From: Aliiglaciecola sp. CAU 1673 | GTDB taxonomy: Bacteria > Pseudomonadota > Gammaproteobacteria > Enterobacterales > Alteromonadaceae | NCBI RefSeq assembly: GCF_029223185.1 | Contig: NZ_JARHUG010000002.1 | Coordinates: 1-64,000 of the forward strand | Direction of reading: 5' to 3' | DNA: 64,000 bases | Shown here: piece by piece, positions 7,583 to 14,305 of the stretch | Layout of the letters: every line of letters begins with the position of its first letter | How positions within the stretch are numbered: position 1 is the first letter of the stretch | Program-made: the position numbers and the translations under genes | The notes under the pieces: generated by a model | What the model was told of the DNA's origin: nothing | Databases searched by the model: none | What the model saw: the letters and a program-made list of their open reading frames with translations, nothing else

Positions 7583-7915
7583 ATGAAGTACGTACTAATG
7601 GCCGCAGCTATTTCATTGCTCCATATCTCTTGCTCTGAAGCAACTGAAGTAGATGCTTACGATAATTTCGAAGGAAAGTTGATTGAACTGAGAAGCGGGG
7701 TTGGTTTGCATACCCTAGCTTTAAAACTTGACACAAAAAGACCGAGTAGTTGCGAAGATGCTCGAAATGAGTTTTTCATAATCCCTTCAAGTAATACTAC
7801 AGCAATAATGATAGCGGCTGGGGCGAGTAAAAGAGATGTTCTGAGGGGGAGGGCTTTTCTTGATGCTAGCTCAAAAGATTGCATGGTAGAGAGAATCATC
7901 CGAATACCTCAATGA
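7583..7915 (+). CDS. Exported hypothetical protein
   Basis: 110 residues with an N-terminal signal sequence (MKYVLMAAAISLLHIS) ending at a cysteine. This could be a lipoprotein, but the -3 to -1 residues (HIS) are a poor lipobox, so SPase I cleavage is an alternative. The mature part has two further cysteines (SSCEDAR and KDCMVER) that could form a disulfide. GAGG precedes the ATG. It is the second exported product of the island. Family not recognised. Confidence 0.6.
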   Translation: MKYVLMAAAISLLHISCSEATEVDAYDNFEGKLIELRSGVGLHTLALKLDTKRPSSCEDARNEFFIIPSSNTTAIMIAAGASKRDVLRGRAFLDASSKDCMVERIIRIPQ

Positions 7916-8026
7916 ATGCAATCTTAAGTATGTGAGAGCGTTTGATGTAGTCCAGGGACCTCTTAAATGCCTGTTTTTAAAAATGGCATAGAAAATACAC
8001 TATCCTGAGACTTTAGAGGTTTCTTA

Positions 8027-8470
8027 TTACGACTTATCTCTGTGCCTCCCAATATATATAAGGGACGGGGACAGGATGATTATTGGGATTTCCGAACCAA
8101 TTAGCTCATCAACCTGCTCATCGTCCATTAACGGTTCCCATCGATAGCTGAGAGTATCTCTCAGTCTGATGTTATGTATATCCCCAGGACGAGCTCCAAA
8201 AATCATCTCGTCGAAATCTTCGGGATAAACTCCTCTCGATTCAAACTGCTCATCCTCAAAAAGGTAATCCATGAGGATGTCCTGGAGCTCCATAGGTAGC
8301 TCTGTCACAGAAGTCTGAGGCGCTAATAAAGCCTCTAGATGACGCATGGCAGAGATTTCGGTGCCTTGAGTATCCAGCCACTCTGCAGAGCCTATCGAAG
8401 CTCTGAGGACGGCCTGAGCGTCTACTCCCAATGAGAGAATTGAGTGGGCGTTGCTAGTGGTTCTTTTCAT
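8027..8470 (-). CDS. Hypothetical protein
   Basis: 147 residues from ATG 8470, chosen because GGAG lies 11 bp upstream. The frame is open to a TTG at 8638 with no ribosome-binding site. The protein is acidic, without signal or membrane segments. A central segment (ELQDILMDYLFEDEQFESRGVYPEDFDEMIF) is rich in acidic and aromatic residues, and the C-terminus is beta-like (PIIILSPSLIYIG). It lies 195 bp downstream of the PD-(D/E)XK-like gene in the same direction. I do not recognise it. Confidence 0.5.
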   Translation of the reverse strand: MKRTTSNAHSILSLGVDAQAVLRASIGSAEWLDTQGTEISAMRHLEALLAPQTSVTELPMELQDILMDYLFEDEQFESRGVYPEDFDEMIFGARPGDIHNIRLRDTLSYRWEPLMDDEQVDELIGSEIPIIILSPSLIYIGRHRDKS

Positions 8471-8665
8471 TGATTTTAGTCTCCAGAAAGTTCTACTCAG
8501 AAGGCATCCTAGGAGGTTGGGAATGATGTCGTCAACAGGTGTAACTTTCTGAAAAATAATGAATAATCCCGCTGGTGGGACAATGTGTCCGACATCCTTT
8601 TCTAGGGTGGAGGCCTGCTGAGGAGGAGAGGCGTTCAAGGATTAAGATTGTCCCCGAGAGTCAGC

Positions 8666-9136
8666 CTAAAATTTTTTTGAGATTTTTTCAGAGGGGCTCA
8701 CCTCAGCTTGCAATTTGATCAATTGATTTAGCGAGACACTCAGTTGACCATTGTCGGGGATCTTTCTCCCTTCGAGTATCTTCCAGATCCTTTCTCCCGA
8801 GCCGTTGTATATTTCATCGAATGAGCCGTCCTTGTGGAGTTTAATCACGATGACGGACTCTGGAGCTGTCTTGACGCCGTCATAACGGAACGCGACAGAA
8901 GTTGACTGAGTGCATTTAATTTCGACTTCCTTCCCGCATGGAGAGATGGCATCGAAGCCAGCGTTTGAAGCTGTCATAAGATCGAGGCCATACAGGTCAG
9001 CGACCAGGACCTCTCCTAGGCTTCCAACCATATGTCCATCTGGAGTGAAGTGACGCCCTGTCATCTCATGTAGCCTCTGAACGATGTCGTATAGCTGACG
9101 GATTAGTTCCTTCAGTTTGTCGTGGTCGATCTGCAT
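8666..9136 (-). CDS. PD-(D/E)XK nuclease-like protein (DUF6998-type)
   Basis: 156 residues. After an N-terminal helical region the sequence GSLGEVLVADLYGL (about 38-51) is followed by GFDAISPCGKEVEIKCT (about 60-76). This gives the order E42, D62 and E72-I-K74 of a restriction-endonuclease-like fold. The pattern matches small proteins grouped as DUF6998, thought to be related to PD-(D/E)XK nucleases. A DNA-targeting role in host defence or in competition with phages is an inference. ATG 9136 has GGAAGGA upstream. It is divergent from the coiled-coil gene at 9208. Confidence 0.7.
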   Translation of the reverse strand: MQIDHDKLKELIRQLYDIVQRLHEMTGRHFTPDGHMVGSLGEVLVADLYGLDLMTASNAGFDAISPCGKEVEIKCTQSTSVAFRYDGVKTAPESVIVIKLHKDGSFDEIYNGSGERIWKILEGRKIPDNGQLSVSLNQLIKLQAEVSPSEKISKKF

Positions 9137-9207
9137 CTATAGTTGTCCTTCCAAAAATTCTCTCTTAACTTGAATCTCTTAGATCTCAGCTTACACAAGG
9201 AAACGCT

Positions 9208-9759
9208 ATGGATAACTCAAAACTTCAAGAGAACTCCGGGTCAAAAAAGAAAGGAGACGAGACAAACGTCATTTGGCTCATTGGTGCAATGATGGCTGTT
9301 GTGATGATGTGGCTCATAAACGGTTTTATTTATCCTCTTTTCGTTACCGGACTCAATGATAGGGCTCTTAACGGTGATGCTTTCGGAGCCGTAAACTCTC
9401 TGTTCAGTGGATTAGCCTTTGCGGGTCTTATCTACACCATCTTGATGCAAAAGAAAGAACTGCAACTTCAGCGCGAAGCGTTGAGCAGACAACATGAGGA
9501 AATGCAGGAATCCAGAGGAGAGCAGGAGTTGCAAAATCGAATTCAAACAGTTCAAGTTGAGTCTTTGATCAGGCAAATGACAATTGCAGGCTTAGAAGCG
9601 AGGATTCAGGCTTTGAAACTAAACGGCCACAAGGCTGACAGCCCAAAGGTGGCGGCTGATGCTGTAATAAAGATTGTAGAGTTGTCCGACCAAATACTAG
9701 AACAATCTCGTAAAGCAGCAGATTCTGCTAAAGACCTGATCAGGAAATCTTCGCTATAA
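9208..9759 (+). CDS. Two-TM membrane protein with coiled coil (putAbiC-like N-terminus)
   Basis: 183 residues with AGGA before ATG. TM1 covers about 22-50 (VIWLIGAMMAVVMMWLINGF) and TM2 about 66-83. The TM2 region, GDAFGAVNSLFSGLAFAGLI, is a motif common in accessory-region proteins, including those with a putative phage-abortive-infection (putAbiC) annotation. Residues 85-125 form a coiled coil (KKELQLQREALSRQHEE). The C-terminal effector part seen in longer relatives is missing. It is the last gene before attR, a usual cargo place, so a defence role is plausible but unproven. Confidence 0.65.
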   Translation: MDNSKLQENSGSKKKGDETNVIWLIGAMMAVVMMWLINGFIYPLFVTGLNDRALNGDAFGAVNSLFSGLAFAGLIYTILMQKKELQLQREALSRQHEEMQESRGEQELQNRIQTVQVESLIRQMTIAGLEARIQALKLNGHKADSPKVAADAVIKIVELSDQILEQSRKAADSAKDLIRKSSL

Positions 9760-9771
9760 AAATTTAAGTAT

Positions 9772-9819
9772 GGGCATAAATAACTTTAAGGGCACAGGGA
9801 GGGGCACGTTATGGGGCAC
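9772..9819 (+). promoter_or_regulatory. Right arm-type integrase sites: three GGGCAC boxes, 12-bp period
   Basis: GGGCAC occurs at 9790, 9802 and 9814, again exactly 12 bp apart and in the + orientation, with a weaker GGGCAT at 9772. Together with 745-774 this gives both ends of the island matching triple arrays. They lie 49 bp inside attR. Probable binding sites of the integrase N-terminal domain. Confidence 0.7.
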
Positions 9820-9867
9820 ATAAAATGTCTAACCCATTGAATTTATTGGCTTGTTTTTCGCATTTCT

Positions 9868-9922
9868 CGCACTGTCATGGGGTGTCAGGGGTCGGAGGTT
9901 CAAATCCTCTCACGCCGACCAA
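9868..9922 (+). repeat. attR: 55-bp core repeat, displaced tRNA-Pro 3' end
   Basis: Identical over 55 bp to 626-680. It lacks the 5' part of the tRNA, so it is not a gene but the host tRNA 3' end displaced by integration. Confidence 0.95.
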
Positions 9923-10245
9923 CTTCTCTCTTGTTTAGATACCCACTTAACTCAAAAAAACACTCAGAAGTCTATGAACCTTCGACATGAGCGCGATAGC
10001 GGTCACAGTCGGAGTTCACTAAAACGCCTGGAGCGTTTTAGAACATCGTCTGCAAGACGATGGCCCGAAGGGCGGAGGGCAGGAGCCCGGAGTAAATCCT
10101 CTCACGCCGACCAACTTCTCTCTCTTCCCCAGATTGTCTCTGAATTTTCAAAATACTCAGAACTGTCGGAACCCTCGACATGAGCGCGCTAGCGGTCTCG
10201 GTCGGAGTTCACTAAAACGTCTGGAGCGTTTTATTCGCCACTTCC
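9902..10245 (+). repeat. Tandem units with tRNA-Pro 3' tail and hairpin module
   Basis: The tRNA-Pro 3' tail (AAATCCTCTCACGCC...) at 9902 recurs at 10094, a period of 192 bp. The intervening spacer, containing GACATGAGCGCG and CGGAGTTCACTAAAACG, also recurs in degenerate form. The first unit ends in a multi-hairpin module. TAAAACGC-CTGGA-GCGTTTTA (10020-10040) is followed by GAACA and then TCGTC-TGCAA-GACGA (10046-10060). GCCC-GAA-GGGC (10063-10073) and GGGC-AGGA-GCCC (10077-10088) complete it. This is not a tRNA gene, since no 5' half is present. Confidence 0.75.
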
Positions 10246-10328
10246 ATGTGGCTCACCTGCAAGCAGGCCAGCTGAAGCTGTTCTGATTTGCTCCATGCAA
10301 ATCTTGGAGAACATCGGCGGCAAGACGA

Positions 10329-10613
10329 TGGCCCGTAGGGCGGAGCACAGGACGTGCGTAGTACAAATTCGTCTGGAGCGTTTTATTCCCCACCTTTCCC
10401 TACAACATCCTGTTTTCGCTCAAGGTCCTGGCCAGACTTTCCTTGCCTGACCGTATGCTGTGAAAATTGCTGTGTGCACTCGCAATTTCTCGTTCACAGC
10501 ATACCCCTATAGCTCACTTGCTTTGCAAGCTGGCTAAAGCCGTTCTGATTTGCTCCAAGCAAATCTTGGTGAAGATCGTCTGTAAGACGATGGCCCGCAG
10601 GGCGGAGGGCAGG
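10329..10613 (+). repeat. 285-bp direct repeat, copy 1
   Basis: Collinear with 13852-14136 (constant offset 3,523 bp) with only scattered substitutions. It contains a 12-bp perfect inverted repeat, GTATGCTGTGAA (10453-10464) and its complement at 10493-10504, with AAATTGC/GCAATTT nested inside. Further small palindromes occur, such as ATTTGC/GCAAAT and ATCGTC/GACGAT. No coding capacity is evident. Confidence 0.85.
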
Positions 10614-10796
10614 GTGAAAGCGGAAAAGAAACAGCAAACAGTTTTGCTGTTTCCCGATTGAACGACCTGAGCTCTGAGAAGGGCTGGATCGGCAGGAGTA
10701 CAAATTCGTCTGGAACGAATTTGAACAGCTTTAGCTGGCCCATCGGGTGGAGTACAGGACGTACGGAATAAAACTCTCACGCCGACCAACTTCTCA
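10614..10796 (+). repeat. Hairpin module array ending in a tRNA-Pro-like tail
   Basis: Continues the repeat cluster. It holds AAACAGCAAA/TTTGCTGTTT around 10630-10655 and AAATTCGT-CTGGA-ACGAATTT (10702-10722). GAACA and AGCT-TT-AGCT-GGCC follow, then GTAC-AGGAC-GTAC (10752-10764). It closes with CTCTCACGCCGACCAA (10774-10789), a fragment of the tRNA-Pro 3' end. The CTGGA and AGGA(C) loops are the same as in the other copies while the stems differ and still pair. Confidence 0.7.
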
Positions 10797-10868
10797 TTGC
10801 CCAAAGTCCCGCTATTATTGGGCTACAGACAAGCACCAAGAGCTAAAACTCGCGAACTACTCACGCAG

Positions 10869-11150
10869 ATGACCTACCCAGATTTGTGTGTGTGCGCCAG
10901 CGCACAGAAGGGTGCTGGCTTTATTGATACACTACCAACTCAATGGCAGGCAGCACGGCTTGCAATAAGGGATAGTGATGTCAGGCAATCCTTCTTAAAA
11001 GAAATACAACCTTCTGATTTATTTAGCGATCCTTGGCAAAAGCAAACATTTAGCTTGGGTAAAGTGCCGCTAGAACTGCATCCTCAGCAAGCAAAGAAGC
11101 AGGCACAAAGTGCTAGTCAAAGATCGATGAATCTTACCAACCGCAAATAG
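10869..11150 (+). CDS. Doubtful hypothetical protein
   Basis: The frame is open from 10797. The first ATG is at 10869, giving 93 residues with no recognisable domain and no clear ribosome-binding site. Composition (many Q, K, A) is plausible for protein but also for chance. It lies between the hairpin array and the short gene before nhaA. Listed with low confidence because the surrounding 450 bp would otherwise be empty. Confidence 0.25.
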   Translation: MTYPDLCVCASAQKGAGFIDTLPTQWQAARLAIRDSDVRQSFLKEIQPSDLFSDPWQKQTFSLGKVPLELHPQQAKKQAQSASQRSMNLTNRK

Positions 11151-11274
11151 GTTACATAGCAATTATCAGTATCCTGCGGCTGCTTCCCTCAGATGTGGGC
11201 GAGTCACGGCCATGTATCCAGTTTACACAGGCAATCAGCGCAGCCTGAATTGCCGCAAATCAAGGTCAACGTCA

Positions 11275-11463
11275 ATGAAACAGATAAGTGAAGTGGATCG
11301 CCAAAAGATGCGCCAATATGGGATCAGCGAAACCAGCAAAACCCTCTATTGGTACAACAATTACTGCTATGAAAAGCTTCAGGACGCCATTAATTATGCA
11401 CAATTGGACGCTATTCGAGGCGTCAAGCAGCCTGAACCCCCGACAATGAGTAGTGCCAAATAG
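11275..11463 (+). CDS. Small hypothetical protein upstream of nhaA
   Basis: 62 residues from ATG 11275 (MKQISEVDRQKMRQYGIS). It is acidic to neutral with an aromatic middle (TLYWYNNYCYEKLQDAINYAQ). Its stop overlaps the GTG start assigned to nhaA, so it may be translationally coupled to the antiporter. I recognise no family. The upstream Shine-Dalgarno is weak. Confidence 0.45.
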   Translation: MKQISEVDRQKMRQYGISETSKTLYWYNNYCYEKLQDAINYAQLDAIRGVKQPEPPTMSSAK

Positions 11464-12838
11464 CATGCTAGTGAATGGCCCTAACGGACATGGCCAAGAC
11501 GACAAACTGCAAAACCTGCCCCCTGAGCTAATCGATTGGGTCAACAAACCGCTGGCGCGCTTTTTCCATATTGAAACGGCCGCCGCAGGCATCTTGCTCG
11601 TGGTGACCATACTGGCTCTGTTACTGGCCAATTCTCCCTGGTCCGAACAATTCCTGGCGCTTTGGAAGGTAGAGCTGGGGATAAGCCTGGGGCAATTCGG
11701 CATCCATCTCTCTCTGCTTGAGTGGATAAACGATGCGGTCATGACCCTGTTCTTCTTTGTCGTCTCCCTTGAGCTTAAACGTGAGTTGGTGTTAGGAGAG
11801 CTGCGTCAACCGCGCCAGGCCTTGTTGTCTGTCAGCGCGGCCATTGGTGGCATGGTTGTTCCCGCCGGTCTTTATCTATTGGTGTTGTGGGGGCAACCGG
11901 GCGCACAGGGATGGGGCATGGTAATGGCAACCGACACGGCCTTTGTGATTGGCTGCCTGGCATTACTGGGTAAGCGTATTCCCGTGCAACTAAGAGTGTT
12001 TTTGTTGTCCTTAGCCATAGTGGATGATATCGGTGCCATTCTTGTGGTTGCTGTGGGGTACGGTGAGAGCCTGAATCTTCAGGCATTGGTTTTGGCTGCA
12101 ATTGGTCTATTGATAATCAAAGGCATGGGGTTACTTGGCATTCGTAACTTGATGCTGTACTTCCTGATGGGGGCGGCGATCTGGCTGGCCATTGAACACT
12201 CCGGTATTCATCCCACTGTGGCCGGGGTGGTACTGGGGTTGATGACCCCAACATTGAGATGGGTCAGTGACGAACGCTTGCACCAAATTCTGGAAAATGT
12301 TGTCGCACAACCGTCTGGAGCGAATTGGGGTGGCATTGGTTTGGCCAGAATGCAACTGCGTACTGCCGAAGCCGCGGCCAGAGAAGCTTTGTCGCCGGTC
12401 GAACGCTTGGAGATCTTACTGCATCCCTGGGTAGGTTTTCTGGTGATGCCGCTTTTCGCCTTTGCCAATGCAGGGGTTCCCTTTGCACAGACCAATATCT
12501 TAGATCCCCTGGTGTTGAGTATTGTGCTGAGTTTGCTGATAGGTAAACCGCTGGGGATTTTCCTGTTTACCTGGATGGCAGTGCGATTGAAGATCGCGGT
12601 GCGCCCTCCAGAGTTAAGTTGGTCTTTAGTGGTGGCAGGCGGATGCTTATGTGGTATCGGTTTCACCATGGCCTTGTTTATTGCCGGATTGGCCTTTTCG
12701 CCGACCCAGATGAATGACGCTAAATTTGGCATCCTGCTGGCGTCGGCGATTTCAGCAGTTACCGGGCTTTTGTTGGTTTTATTGTCCACAGGCCTTGCCA
12801 AGCCAAATCAAGACCTATTAGAGGCGCCGAGACGGTGA
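11453..12838 (+). CDS. nhaA: Na+/H+ antiporter NhaA
   Basis: 461 residues of the NhaA family, an inner-membrane electrogenic antiporter that exports Na+ (or Li+) in exchange for protons. The N-terminal segment FFHIETAAAGILLVVTILALLLANSPW is typical. The paired aspartates of the ion site appear in LAIVDDIGAIL (about 189-190), and GTDTAFVIGCLALLGKRIP-type motifs are recognisable. The C-terminal region SLVVAGGCLCGIGFTMALFIAGLAF is well conserved. The start is uncertain between GTG 11453 and ATG 11465. Neither has a good ribosome-binding site, and coupling to the small gene in front is possible. It lies with the next gene between two 285-bp direct repeats. Confidence 0.95.
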   Translation: MPNSMLVNGPNGHGQDDKLQNLPPELIDWVNKPLARFFHIETAAAGILLVVTILALLLANSPWSEQFLALWKVELGISLGQFGIHLSLLEWINDAVMTLFFFVVSLELKRELVLGELRQPRQALLSVSAAIGGMVVPAGLYLLVLWGQPGAQGWGMVMATDTAFVIGCLALLGKRIPVQLRVFLLSLAIVDDIGAILVVAVGYGESLNLQALVLAAIGLLIIKGMGLLGIRNLMLYFLMGAAIWLAIEHSGIHPTVAGVVLGLMTPTLRWVSDERLHQILENVVAQPSGANWGGIGLARMQLRTAEAAAREALSPVERLEILLHPWVGFLVMPLFAFANAGVPFAQTNILDPLVLSIVLSLLIGKPLGIFLFTWMAVRLKIAVRPPELSWSLVVAGGCLCGIGFTMALFIAGLAFSPTQMNDAKFGILLASAISAVTGLLLVLLSTGLAKPNQDLLEAPRR

Positions 12839-12875
12839 ACATTTCGATTAACCCGTCCAATCAAGGGGCCGCAGG

Positions 12876-13727
12876 ATGAAACGCCTTAAGGTTATCCATC
12901 AGACCAGCTATCAGTTTTCTGACTCGGTACAACTGCAACCCCATGGGTTGCGGCTTAGGCCCCGTGAGGGCCATGACCAGCATATTGAGTCGTCAAGGCT
13001 TACCATAAACCCTCCTGCCAGCCTGCGCTGGCATCGTGATGCGGAAGGCAACTCGGTGGCCATCGCCTCTTTTGATACGGCGACAAACCATCTGTCCATC
13101 GAGAGTGAGACAGTGGTGCAACAGTTCGATGTTGCGCCGCAAGATTGTTTGGTGGCTGACTATGCGGTGAACTATCCATTCAATTACCTGGAAGAGGATA
13201 GGGCGTCATTGTCCTGCTACATGGCGAATGCCACGTCTCCTGGCTGTGCGTCGGTAGGCAATTGGGTTGGCGAAGGCGAAGACACACAGGGAATGCCGAT
13301 CTTCTCATTGTTATTGCAATTAAATCAGCGCATCTATCAAGGCATTGCTTATCGCGTTCGTGAGGAAGAGGGCGTGCAAAGCCCGCAGCAAACCCTTGAG
13401 TATGGTACAGGGTCATGCCGGGATATGGCCGGATTGTTTATGTCTGCCGCCAGGCGATTAGGCTTTGCGGCAAGATTTGTCAGTGGTTATATCTACACCA
13501 ATGACATCGTCGTCCAGTCCGGCTCAACCCATGCCTGGGCGGAGGTATTTATACCCGGTGCAGGCTGGAAGGGGTTCGATCCTACTTTCGGAACGCTGGT
13601 CGGCGTTGAGCACATTGCCGTGGCCGTCGCCAGAGAGCCACAATCCATTCCACCTATCGCCGGTAGCTTTTACGGTACGCCTTTTTCATCCATGAGCGTG
13701 AATGTCTGGGTGTTGGATGTCGGCTGA
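12876..13727 (+). CDS. Transglutaminase-like cysteine protease family protein
   Basis: 283 residues with the bacterial transglutaminase N-terminal beta domain (about 1-85, KVIHQTSYQFSDSVQLQPHGLRLRPREG) and a transglutaminase core. The catalytic triad is visible: Cys in GSCRDMAG (about 179), His in STHAWAEV (about 218) and Asp in GFDPT (about 234). No signal peptide, so it is cytoplasmic. Members of this family are thought to be peptidases or amide-modifying enzymes of unknown substrate. The start ATG 12876 follows GCAGG. It is 38 bp after nhaA in the same direction and may be co-transcribed. Confidence 0.9.
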   Translation: MKRLKVIHQTSYQFSDSVQLQPHGLRLRPREGHDQHIESSRLTINPPASLRWHRDAEGNSVAIASFDTATNHLSIESETVVQQFDVAPQDCLVADYAVNYPFNYLEEDRASLSCYMANATSPGCASVGNWVGEGEDTQGMPIFSLLLQLNQRIYQGIAYRVREEEGVQSPQQTLEYGTGSCRDMAGLFMSAARRLGFAARFVSGYIYTNDIVVQSGSTHAWAEVFIPGAGWKGFDPTFGTLVGVEHIAVAVAREPQSIPPIAGSFYGTPFSSMSVNVWVLDVG

Positions 13728-13739
13728 GTGCTAATTTGG

Positions 13740-14165
13740 GGTCAGTAGCTTTTCTATTTGTTACCTTCATCTGTCTCTGTTGTCCCGCAGGGCGAAGCAC
13801 AGGAAGTGCGCAGTACAAATTCGTCTGGAACGAATTTGAACAGCCGAAGGCTGGCCCGCAGGGCGAAGCACAGGACGTGCGGAGTACAAATTCGCCTGGA
13901 GCGTTTTATTCGCCACCTTTCCCTACAACATCCTGTTTTCGCTCAAGGTCCTGGCCAGACTTTCCTTGCCTGACCGTATGCTGTGAAAATTGCTGTGTGC
14001 ACTCGCAATTTCTCGTACACAGCAAACCCCTATAGCTCACTTGCTTCGCAAGCTGGCTAAAGCCGTTTTGATTTGCTCCAAGCAAATCTTGGTGAACATC
14101 GACGGCACGACGATGGCCCACAGGGCGGAAGGCAGGAAGCCTTGTGTAAATCCTCTCAAGCCGAT
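13740..14165 (+). repeat. Second hairpin-repeat cluster, includes 285-bp direct repeat copy 2 (13852-14136)
   Basis: It begins with GCAC-AGGAA-GTGC (13797-13809) and AAATTCGT-CTGGA-ACGAATTT (13817-13837). GAACA, AGCC-GAA-GGCT (13842-13852), GCCC-GCA-GGGC and GCAC-AGGAC-GTGC (13868-13880) follow. The 285-bp repeat shared with 10329-10613 then runs to 14136. It ends with an AAGGC-AGGAA-GCCTT hairpin and a decayed tRNA-Pro tail (TAAATCCTCTCAAGCCG). The central inverted repeat is imperfect here, unlike in copy 1. No gene lies in 13728-14305. Confidence 0.8.
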
Positions 14166-14305
14166 AATTTCTCTCTTTCGTCTTTAAGACCGCCAATCCT
14201 CCAACAAGATCATTAACTGAGCCGCAGATTCATTTTCCATAGCGGCAGTGCACGCCATATACTCTTGTCTGTAAGCGTTTTTTCAAGGTTGTCATTGAAG
14301 TGAGT

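Larger units (their letters stand above)
626..9922. mobile_element. 9.2-kb tRNA-Pro island with integrase and lone capsid gene (putative phage satellite)
   Basis: Bounded by attL and attR, one repeat unit plus interior spans 9,242 bp. It holds about 13 genes. On the left are the integrase and a DUF5677-like gene. The middle is a leftward block of six small genes that includes an HK97-type major capsid protein. A hairpin-rich control region (6945-7291) follows, then two rightward genes for exported or membrane peptides, a PD-(D/E)XK-like protein and a two-TM coiled-coil protein. Portal, terminase, protease, tail and lysis genes are not seen. This suggests a satellite that depends on a helper phage, with possible defence cargo at the right end. 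A decayed prophage is the main alternative, but gene packing is tight and the frames are intact. Confidence 0.85.

Noticed and set aside
9868-9922. Second tRNA-Pro gene at the right end of the island
   Set aside because: Only the 3' part of the tRNA is present. The acceptor 5' strand and D-arm start are missing, so it is the attR core.
10020-10796. Repeat cluster as a CRISPR array
   Set aside because: Repeats are variable in sequence, spacing is irregular and each unit consists of several hairpins. No cas gene is present in the window.
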